Shown one piece after another: positions 1-5,890 of a DNA stretch of 6,591 nucleotides. The notes below the pieces were generated by a model, which made no database searches, was not told the DNA's origin, and was given only the letters and a program-made list of their open reading frames with translations. Each line of letters begins with the position of its first letter. Position 1 is the stretch's first letter. The stretch is taken from NCBI GenBank assembly GCA_021823045.1, contig JAKAPB010000114.1:1-6591 (forward strand), written 5' to 3'. A program made the position numbers and the translations under genes. The DNA comes from Actinomycetes bacterium. Its GTDB lineage: Bacteria > Actinomycetota > Acidimicrobiia > Acidimicrobiales > Acidimicrobiaceae.

Positions 1-1
1 G

Positions 2-136
2 ACAAAACGGGCAAACTTGCTGGTCAGAAGTCTGCTTAATTCCCCACTAGAAGATTTAGTCGAAACTTTCAGTGAAGGAAGTCCCAAAATTCCAAGGCCT
101 GCCATGCGCCTCAAAGCAAGTCAATTCATCCAATAA
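2..136 (+). CDS. Possible 3' end of an upstream gene (partial)
   Basis: A frame is open from the left window edge through 44 codons to a TAA at 134-136. Its translation looks protein-like (it contains NSPLEDLVETFSEGS), but I recognise no family. The opposite strand is also open here, with an ATG at 105 reading leftward off the window (MAGLGILGLPSLKVS...), preceded by a weak GAGG. Only one of the two can be real and the sequence shown does not decide which. If the plus frame is real, it is the tail of a gene ending about 290 bp before the surface-protein gene. Low confidence. Confidence 0.25.
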   Translation, partial: TKRANLLVRSLLNSPLEDLVETFSEGSPKIPRPAMRLKASQFIQ

Positions 137-378
137 CCCACGATAAACGGTCGAGAGTTGGTGCAGTTCAAAGGGCAAGTTTCCGGATCAGCGGGTACGG
201 AACGACAACGCCTAGGATGGTCCAAGACGGTTCGAACCGACACTTCCCACAGCAGATGGTCGATTAATTTCAGAAAGAACCCTGAGCGATATCCGGCTGA
301 ACATGTGGCTTATCGGCACATAACGAGAAAACCTTTAATTAAAAATATTGCAAAAAACTCTTATCTATACTACGCTTC
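137..378. other. Intergenic region upstream of the surface-protein gene
   Basis: About 240 bp with no convincing gene. It contains a 12-bp perfect palindrome at 228-239 (CGGTTCGAACCG), a short inverted repeat ATGTG/CACAT at 303-307 and 317-321, and an AT-rich stretch at 331-360 with the palindrome TTTAATTAAA (334-343). The AT-rich part lies just before a likely -10 element, so it may act as an upstream promoter element. I could not fit any known riboswitch or tRNA to this stretch. Confidence 0.5.
366..371 (+). promoter_or_regulatory. Candidate -10 element for the surface-protein gene
   Basis: TATACT matches the bacterial -10 consensus at five of six positions and lies 55 bp before the chosen start codon, which would give a leader of about 50 nt. 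No good -35 element stands at 16-18 bp; the nearest, TTGCAA at 348-353, is only 12 bp away. The call rests on the -10 and the AT-rich DNA before it. Confidence 0.3.
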
Positions 379-417
379 GTGATGTGGGCCGCTGAAAGGC
401 ACCTCGGCTCGACGTTT

Positions 418-421
418 GGAG
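418..421 (+). promoter_or_regulatory. Ribosome binding site that sets the start at 427
   Basis: GGAG stands five bases before the ATG at 427. The upstream in-frame starts, GTG at 379 and ATG at 382, have no comparable site. The ATG at 427 also leads straight into a signal peptide, so it is the better start. Confidence 0.7.
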
Positions 422-426
422 TAGAA

Positions 427-3105
427 ATGCGCTCGTTTTTCCATCAAAAAGTAGCAAAAATATTATTGGCATGTGCGGCTGCCTTTTCCGTCGTTGCAAC
501 CGGGCTGATAATTGGCCCCCAAGCTAGTTTTGCAACCAATGCCGGAGACATCTTCGTCTCGGCTACCAATACTCTGCCAACTGGGCACGAAACTGACCCA
601 CACCTTTCATGCCCGTCACAGATCTACCTGTGGGGGAACGGGTTGACCCTGGGCAGCGGCACATTCAGCATTGACGGTTACCACCCATCCGGATCTGCCA
701 CAGGCAATCCCTTCGGCGGTGCATACCACCCAGATCAGGCCTGGCCAAACGACAATGCAAATGCAAGTATCCCGCCAAAAGGTGGGGCAACATGGTCATA
801 CACTGGTGGTGGCCGGCCTATCGCTACGATCTCGACCGCCGTACTCATAGCCAATGCTCAGCTCAATGGCGACCTCTACCAACCACAACAGGGATATCAC
901 TTCAAGATCCAGTTCACGCAGCTTCCTCAAAAACACAAGACTTTCTGGGTAGACTGTAAAACTCCTACCCCACAGATCTCTGTGGTAAAGACTGCTAATC
1001 CGACCAGCTACTCGGGGTCCGGGGATCAAATCTCCTATAGCTACCTGGTGACTAATACCGGCAACGTCGCTCTCACCGATGTCACAGTGAACGACAACCT
1101 CTTGGGTAAGGTCACGTCTTGCAAATTGACATCCGGGGACACTTCAAACACCGTCGGCACCCTCTATCCGGGTGACTCAGAGACTTGCACTGCGACGACT
1201 CTTACTACCCAGGCAAATCTGGATAACGGGAGTATCACAAATATCGGTACGGCCACCGGAACACCAACCACCGGAGGTAGTGTCACTGCTACATCTACGG
1301 CCGTAGTGAACGCCAGCCAAACTCCCGCGATTAGCTTGGTGAAGACTGCCATTCCGACCACCTATTCGGGGTCCGGGGAAACAATCACCTACAGCTACTT
1401 TGTGAAGAATACCGGCAACGTCACGTTGACCGATGTCACAGTGAACGACAGTATTTTAGGAAGCGTCACGTCTTGCAAATTGACACCCGCGGACACTTCA
1501 AAAACCGCCGGCACCCTAGCTCCGGGTGACTCTGAGACTTGTACTGCAACCGCCACGACAAGCCCAACTAATGTGACCCAAGGGAGTATCACAAATATCG
1601 GTACGGCCACCGGAACTGCCCCCGATGGTAGCAAAGTCACTGCGACGTCTACGGCTGTGGTGAATTACGTGCCGACACCACCCATTGGTCAAAAACCCTT
1701 TATTAGTCTGGTGAAGACTGCCACTCCGACCACCTATTCGGGAATCGGGGAAACAATCACCTACAGCTACTTTGTGAAGAATACCGGTTATCCGCCTTTG
1801 ACCGACGTGACCGTAAGTGACAACCTTTTAGGCAACGTCACGTCGTGCAAATTGACGCCCGGAGATGCTTCGGCGACCCTTGGCACGCTTCAGCCCGGTG
1901 ACTCTGAGACTTGTACTGCTACCGCTCTTACAACCCAAGCAAATGTCGATAACGGGAGTATCACAAATATCGGTACGGCCACCGGAAAATCAGTCACCGA
2001 TGGAAGTGTCGTCACGGCGAAATCTACGGCTGTGGTGAACGCCATCCAAACCCCCGCGATTAGCTTGCTAAAGACTGCTAATCCGACCAGCTACTCGGGG
2101 TCCGGGGATCAAATCATCTACAGTTACCTGGTGAAGAATACCGGCAACGTCACGTTGAAGAGCATCCAGGTTAAGGACAACATTCTCGGAAGCGTCACGT
2201 CTTGCAATTTGGCGACCGGGGACACTTCAAAAACTCCTGGTACTCTAGCTCCGGGTGACTCTGAGACTTGTTCTGCTACCGCCACGACAAGCCCAACTAA
2301 TGTGACCCAAGGGAGTATCACAAATATCGGTACGGCCACCGGAACTGCCCCCGATGGTAGCAATGTCACTGCGTCATCTACGGCTGTAGTGAATTATCAA
2401 CCCGGTCCGCCGGTAATACCTAATCCGCCGGTGCTACCTAATCCTTCGTCTCCATCGGTTTCACCGCCGGTACTAACTATCGTCAAGTCGGCTACGCCAG
2501 CTTCGATCGCTGCTGGCGGCAGCTCCGAATATACGATTGGGACATCGATAACGGGCACGGTTGACACGCCAATAACCGTAACCGACAAGCTGACCAGCTA
2601 CCCTGGAGTAACCTACTCCCTCGGACATATGACCACACCGACAGGTGATGCCACGTGGACGAGTTGTGCAATAGCATCATCGAGTCTGGTCGGTTATCAA
2701 TTGCTCAGCTGCTCCTTCAATCCATCAAGTAGCGTTACCAACCCGACATTTGAACCAATCATCATCAATGTCGCTACTGCAACGAATACTCCAACAGAGC
2801 AATTGAGCAACGTAGCCGTGGTCAATGATGGCACATCATCCAACACCTCTAATGTGGCGACGATCTCTGTAACTGCAAGCACGACTCCGGCGGTGGTTTC
2901 TGCATCGAGCGCCCCAAGTGTCCCAAGCAATTCACCGCCTGCGACAGGACAGCCCAGCACGGTGACCGTACCGTCAGTCCATACCGGCAAACCATGGGCA
3001 TCCCCATACTGGTGGTATTTAGTATCTGGCATAGGGATAGTTGGCATGGCGCTGCTGATCCCATTCCGAAGCAGAAAGTTGAGAGTTAGGACAAAGGATC
3101 GCTAA
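427..3105 (+). CDS. Secreted, membrane-anchored surface protein with four DUF11-like repeats
   Basis: An 892-residue exported protein, probably a cell-surface stalk or adhesin-like protein; its ligand is unknown. Residues 1-36 form a signal peptide (basic start, hydrophobic core, likely cleavage after ASFA). Residues 37-181 are an N-terminal domain with cysteines at 62 and 177 and the pattern YHFKIQF...HKTFWVDC, which I recall from other actinobacterial wall-associated proteins (not verified). Four DUF11-like repeats follow at 182-299, 300-423, 424-542 and 543-658, each with ISLVKTA-like and STAVVN strands and two cysteines (TSC...ETC), suggesting a disulfide in each. A Pro-rich linker (659-681) leads to a diverged fifth domain (682-817) that also has two cysteines. 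A Ser/Thr/Pro stalk (818-860) precedes one membrane segment (861-880) and the tail RSRKLRVRTKDR. There is PPATG at 837-841 but no canonical LPXTG, so simple membrane anchoring is likelier than sortase attachment. An in-frame GTG at 379 would add 16 residues and spoil the signal peptide. The family call is firm; the function is inferred. Confidence 0.88.
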   Translation: MRSFFHQKVAKILLACAAAFSVVATGLIIGPQASFATNAGDIFVSATNTLPTGHETDPHLSCPSQIYLWGNGLTLGSGTFSIDGYHPSGSATGNPFGGAYHPDQAWPNDNANASIPPKGGATWSYTGGGRPIATISTAVLIANAQLNGDLYQPQQGYHFKIQFTQLPQKHKTFWVDCKTPTPQISVVKTANPTSYSGSGDQISYSYLVTNTGNVALTDVTVNDNLLGKVTSCKLTSGDTSNTVGTLYPGDSETCTATTLTTQANLDNGSITNIGTATGTPTTGGSVTATSTAVVNASQTPAISLVKTAIPTTYSGSGETITYSYFVKNTGNVTLTDVTVNDSILGSVTSCKLTPADTSKTAGTLAPGDSETCTATATTSPTNVTQGSITNIGTATGTAPDGSKVTATSTAVVNYVPTPPIGQKPFISLVKTATPTTYSGIGETITYSYFVKNTGYPPLTDVTVSDNLLGNVTSCKLTPGDASATLGTLQPGDSETCTATALTTQANVDNGSITNIGTATGKSVTDGSVVTAKSTAVVNAIQTPAISLLKTANPTSYSGSGDQIIYSYLVKNTGNVTLKSIQVKDNILGSVTSCNLATGDTSKTPGTLAPGDSETCSATATTSPTNVTQGSITNIGTATGTAPDGSNVTASSTAVVNYQPGPPVIPNPPVLPNPSSPSVSPPVLTIVKSATPASIAAGGSSEYTIGTSITGTVDTPITVTDKLTSYPGVTYSLGHMTTPTGDATWTSCAIASSSLVGYQLLSCSFNPSSSVTNPTFEPIIINVATATNTPTEQLSNVAVVNDGTSSNTSNVATISVTASTTPAVVSASSAPSVPSNSPPATGQPSTVTVPSVHTGKPWASPYWWYLVSGIGIVGMALLIPFRSRKLRVRTKDR
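970..2400 (+). repeat. Four tandem DUF11-like repeat units within the surface-protein gene
   Basis: The units lie at 970-1323, 1324-1695, 1696-2052 and 2053-2400 (118, 124, 119 and 116 codons). They are closely similar in DNA as well as protein. A 33-bp block is identical in all four (1228-1260, 1582-1614, 1954-1986, 2311-2343). An 86-bp run is identical between units 2 and 4 (1549-1634 and 2278-2363), and a 47-bp run between units 1 and 4 (986-1032 and 2069-2115). Front halves pair 1 with 4 and 2 with 3, while back halves pair 1 with 3 and 2 with 4. Such identity makes the array prone to recombination and to assembly error. Confidence 0.9.
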
Positions 3106-3129
3106 CTTCCTAGATAGATCTTGAAGCTT

Positions 3130-3173
3130 CCAATGGCCAACTGGTAAACCTACCAGTTGGCCATTGGTTTGTT
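3130..3173 (+). terminator. Intrinsic terminator after the surface-protein gene
   Basis: CCAATGGCCAACTGGTA (3130-3146) pairs perfectly with 3151-3167 across an AACC loop, a 17-bp stem, followed by TTTGTT. It starts 25 bp after the TAA of the surface-protein gene and separates it from the SCP2-like gene. The T-run is short and interrupted, so efficiency is uncertain. A long perfect palindrome could also be a protein-binding site, but position and shape favour a terminator. Confidence 0.75.
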
Positions 3174-3218
3174 AACTCTAAATCGAATAGGTGAACCGGA
3201 AGCCAGGGAGTCGCCAAT

Positions 3219-3284
3219 ATGGACGCCAATAACGTCGATTATCAGGAGCACTTCGAATTTCAGGCGATTCTCGCTGTAGGCTAG
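3219..3284 (+). CDS. Possible 21-codon leader ORF before the SCP2-like gene
   Basis: ATG at 3219 opens a 21-residue frame (MDANNVDYQEHFEFQAILAVG) closed by TAG at 3282-3284. GGGAG at 3206-3210 stands eight bases upstream, a well-placed ribosome binding site. It lies between the terminator and the SCP2-like gene, ending 46 bp before that start. There is no attenuator-like run of one amino acid and no recognised family. It may be a chance frame in a leader; the spacing of the binding site is the only positive sign. Confidence 0.2.
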   Translation: MDANNVDYQEHFEFQAILAVG

Positions 3285-3320
3285 CACCGACAGGGATAGC
3301 CGAATCATAGGTAGTCGAAA

Positions 3321-3325
3321 AGGAG
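3321..3325 (+). promoter_or_regulatory. Ribosome binding site supporting a TTG start
   Basis: AGGAG, inside AAAAGGAG, stands five bases before the TTG at 3331. This strong site is what supports the unusual TTG start of the SCP2-like gene; the first in-frame ATG (residue 35) lies inside the conserved domain. Confidence 0.7.
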
Positions 3326-3330
3326 CACAC

Positions 3331-3738
3331 TTGGTAAAGTTTCCATTTCTCAGTCCAGAGTGGATCGAAGAGGCGAGACGATTGCGTCAAAGCCATTCTG
3401 AACAGGAACCGGCTATTGCAACCAATATCCGAATGAACCAGATAGTCACCGAAATACCTTTTGGTGAAGGAGAGCTCCATATCTACGTCGACACGAGCCA
3501 AGGTTTTCTGGACATGGAAATAGGTGAACTAGACAACCCCGATATCACCATTGCCTTAGACTATGCGACCGCTAAGGCCCTCTTTGTCGAGATGAACCCA
3601 CAGGCGGGAATCGAGGCGTTCATGGCCGGCAAAATTAGGGTTACAGGCGATATGACCAAGCTGATGTCGCTCCAAGGAGCGATGCCACAAAGCGGCACAG
3701 ATATCATCGGACAGAAGATAAAAGATATGACTGAATAA
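3331..3738 (+). CDS. SCP2 sterol-binding domain protein
   Basis: A 135-residue stand-alone protein of the SCP2 sterol-carrier family (PF02036), small cytoplasmic proteins with a hydrophobic pocket for lipids or fatty acyl groups. It opens with KFPFLSPEWIEEARRL, a start I associate with actinobacterial members. Residues 36-68 form the strand-rich part, PDITIALDYATAKALF (70-85) the central strand and helix, and GKIRVTGDMTKLM (100-112) the family's signature near the C-terminus. There is no signal peptide, membrane segment or catalytic motif, so the likely role is lipid binding or transfer rather than an enzymatic reaction. The length is normal for a single-domain member. It has its own leader behind a terminator, so it is probably transcribed apart from the surface-protein gene. 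It converges with the kinase gene, with 25 bp between the stops and no terminator visible there. The family is well supported; the ligand is unknown. Confidence 0.85.
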   Translation: MVKFPFLSPEWIEEARRLRQSHSEQEPAIATNIRMNQIVTEIPFGEGELHIYVDTSQGFLDMEIGELDNPDITIALDYATAKALFVEMNPQAGIEAFMAGKIRVTGDMTKLMSLQGAMPQSGTDIIGQKIKDMTE

Positions 3739-3763
3739 CCACCAAGTCAAGCCAGCAAAGGTA

Positions 3764-5776
3764 CTAGAAGACGTAGAGGTTTACCGAAGTCCCATAGTGG
3801 ACGGTCGTACCAGCCGAGGGGTCGGTTCCAAGGGCATGGGTCGCCCCCGATGGACCGTAGATGTTAGCTACGGTCAGGCCGGCATTAGTCAGGGCGGTCT
3901 GAGCCTGGCTTATGGTATCCCCAAGGACATTGGGAACTTGGACAAGGTGGGGCCCTTGGGAAACCGTAACAGTAACAGTTGAACCTTTAGCCGCCAATTG
4001 CCCGGCAGATGGATTAGTAGACATAACCGTGCCCACAGTTACCGTGTCGGAATATGCGTTGATGATGTTGGCTACGAGCCCCAGGCTCCCCAGCTGGCTC
4101 GTAGCCTGTTGGGCAGTATCACCGACGAGGTTCGGAACATTTCGAGGTGCTGGACCCTTGGAGACAACCAAGGAGACGGTGGACCCGTAGAGGACAGTGG
4201 TGGTGTTAGGAGCGGCGGATATTATGATCCCCGAAGCCACCGTTTCCGAATAGCTCTTGGTTACGGTGTAATTTAGCCCCTTCTCCCGTAGGACGGACTC
4301 TGCAGCAGTGATTGAGATACCCTTTAGCTGCGGGAGCACCACCGGGGGTGGTCCCTTTGAGACGACCAACTTCACAGGAGTGGTATCGGGGATTATTACC
4401 CCCGCTGAGGGAGACTCAGAGATCACTTCACCTTTGGGTAGCGTTTTCGAGTATTCATAACCCGCCAGGGACGAAGTCAGCCCGAGGGCTTTCAACCGAC
4501 TGCTTGCTTGGGCAAAGCTAGCACCGGTGACGGCTGGAATTTTGACCTTTGCCGGGGGGAATATCTTTAGAATTCCAGTTCCGACCGCACCCGCAAAGGC
4601 GAGAATCGCTACAAAAAGGAAGAGCCAAAGCGCCATCCACCACCTACTCCGCCTCTTTTTGACCTTAGCGGTGTCCTCCTTGACGGGTTGGTCGGTAGTG
4701 TCGCCCTCGTTCAACATGAGCGGGCTCGAGACCTCCGATGAAACCAGCAGAGATGTTTGTGAAAATGCCTCTAGATCAAAGAAATTTGAACCGGGCGCAC
4801 TTGCACCTACCCCCACCGGTTCCAGTTCCGCCTCGGAACTCACGTTTATAGTCGTCTGAGTGAAGATAGAGGTCTTGTCAATTTCGCTCTGGGCAGAGGG
4901 TACGTCGTAGAAGTGATGAAGTTCCAGAGGTCGGGGGGGCTCGAGCACTCTGACCAGGGCTTCCAACTCGCTCACTAGCCCCGGAGCGGTAATTCGTTCC
5001 TCGGGATCGGCCTTGCAGCAGGCCTCGATCAAACGCCCTAGCCTCCCATGTTCGGGAAGTGCCTTTAGGTCCACGTCTACCCGGGCCATCAAGGTTGACA
5101 GGGTCGTATCCCCGACGAAGGGAAGCTTACCCGACATCGACTCGTAGATTATTAGCCCCATCGAATATACGTCCGAAGCTTCGGTCGAATCTAGGCCCTT
5201 GGCTTGCTCGGGAGAAGCGTACTTGGCGGTCCCGATGAGCACTCCGATAGGTTCGGTCCAAGCCGACTCAGACAACGAGCGAGCGAGTCCAAAATCTGCG
5301 ATCCGAACCCTAGCCTCTTCGTCAAAGAGGAGGTTGGCGGGCTTCATATCCCGGTGCACGTAACCCCTCGAGTGTGCGTAGGCCAAACCCTGCGCAACCT
5401 GGAGGGAGAGTGCGGCCGCCCTAGGTTCATCCAGCACTTTACCGCCGGCGAGGTACTCCCTCAAGGATCCCCCCGACAAGTACTCGAGTACCAAATACGG
5501 AGTACCGTTTGACTCACCCCAGTCAAAAACCCTCATGACCGAGGGGTGATTCAGCGCAGCGGCCGAAGTCGCCTCGGCCCTGAATCTCTTGGTAAAAACT
5601 GGATCGCCAGCTAAGTTAGCATGCAGTAGCTTGATCGCGACCTTCCGGCCCAAGGACTTGTCCTGGGCAAGGTAAACGTCACCGGAAGCACCCTTACCTA
5701 TAAGGGCCACGAGGAGGTATCGACCTCCGAGAACCATTCCGACACTTTCACCTGAACCGGCGACCACAACCCTCAC
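3764..5776 (-). CDS. PknB-type Ser/Thr protein kinase with four PASTA domains
   Basis: A 670-residue membrane kinase of the PknB/Stk type, which phosphorylates proteins on Ser/Thr in response to cell-wall fragments. The cytoplasmic kinase domain (about 20-275) looks fully active: glycine loop GKGASG (27-32), VAIK lysine 49, glutamate 68, HRDMKPAN (141-148), DFG (161-163), ASPE (187-190) and DVYSMG (202-207). The activation loop has threonines at 174 and 183. A 100-residue juxtamembrane stretch (about 280-375) contains a duplicated Thr/Ser motif. One membrane segment (379-401) follows a basic KKRRSR. Four PASTA domains (about 411-475, 479-541, 545-608, 612-670) would lie outside, where known PASTA domains bind peptidoglycan fragments. 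The start is uncertain. GTG at 5776 is the longest choice but has no clear binding site; ATG at 5737 (residue 14, MVLGGRY, typical of kinase starts) has AGGTGA ten bases upstream and may be the true one. The usual neighbours of pknB (pknA, pbpA, rodA, phosphatase) are absent here, so it may be a paralogue and I give no symbol. Confidence 0.93.
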   Translation of the reverse strand: MRVVVAGSGESVGMVLGGRYLLVALIGKGASGDVYLAQDKSLGRKVAIKLLHANLAGDPVFTKRFRAEATSAAALNHPSVMRVFDWGESNGTPYLVLEYLSGGSLREYLAGGKVLDEPRAAALSLQVAQGLAYAHSRGYVHRDMKPANLLFDEEARVRIADFGLARSLSESAWTEPIGVLIGTAKYASPEQAKGLDSTEASDVYSMGLIIYESMSGKLPFVGDTTLSTLMARVDVDLKALPEHGRLGRLIEACCKADPEERITAPGLVSELEALVRVLEPPRPLELHHFYDVPSAQSEIDKTSIFTQTTINVSSEAELEPVGVGASAPGSNFFDLEAFSQTSLLVSSEVSSPLMLNEGDTTDQPVKEDTAKVKKRRSRWWMALWLFLFVAILAFAGAVGTGILKIFPPAKVKIPAVTGASFAQASSRLKALGLTSSLAGYEYSKTLPKGEVISESPSAGVIIPDTTPVKLVVSKGPPPVVLPQLKGISITAAESVLREKGLNYTVTKSYSETVASGIIISAAPNTTTVLYGSTVSLVVSKGPAPRNVPNLVGDTAQQATSQLGSLGLVANIINAYSDTVTVGTVMSTNPSAGQLAAKGSTVTVTVSQGPHLVQVPNVLGDTISQAQTALTNAGLTVANIYGPSGATHALGTDPSAGTTVHYGTSVNLYVF

Positions 5777-5890
5777 TTCTGCAAAAACACAAACCTGAAG
5801 TTACAAAAAATCTAGCCAACTTTAATGAAAAGAGCTTCTTATTTTGCAGCTAAAACAAGAGTAACACCCATTAGCTAAAACGGTTGACAC
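5777..5890 (-). other. Spacer between ligA and the kinase gene
   Basis: These 114 bp are AT-rich compared with the flanking genes and should hold the leader, and possibly the promoter, of the kinase gene on the minus strand. I found no -35/-10 pair with good spacing and no clear terminator hairpin for ligA. The nine-base AGCTAAAAC occurs twice, at 5848-5856 and 5873-5881, 25 bp apart in the same direction; it may be chance or a paired binding site. Confidence 0.35.

Noticed and set aside
1..105. Minus-strand frame with ATG at 105 reading off the left edge
   Set aside because: Only 35 codons are visible, the binding site is weak, and the opposite strand is equally open; kept only as an alternative to the partial plus-strand frame.
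228..239. GGTTCGAACC, resembling a tRNA T-arm
   Set aside because: Only three pairs of the T-stem form around the TTCGAA core, and no acceptor, anticodon or D-arm can be fitted around it. It is a short palindrome.
158..382. 74-codon frame before the surface-protein gene
   Set aside because: It needs a TTG start with no ribosome binding site, matches no family, and covers the likely promoter of the next gene.
463..480. LLAC in the signal peptide as a lipobox
   Set aside because: The cysteine at residue 16 has only a four-residue hydrophobic run before it, and the hydrophobic core continues past it to a normal cleavage site after residue 36.
970..2400. Regular repeats as a CRISPR array
   Set aside because: The period is about 350-370 bp, the units are in frame and encode protein domains, and there are no short repeats with unique spacers.
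3178..3501. 107-codon minus-strand frame over the start of the SCP2-like gene; its MARVDVD also occurs in the kinase
   Set aside because: It is antisense to a recognisable gene and has no family features; the seven-residue match to the kinase does not continue and looks like coincidence.
3797..4859. Several plus-strand frames across the kinase gene
   Set aside because: They are antisense to the PASTA, membrane and linker regions of a clear kinase gene and show no protein-family features.
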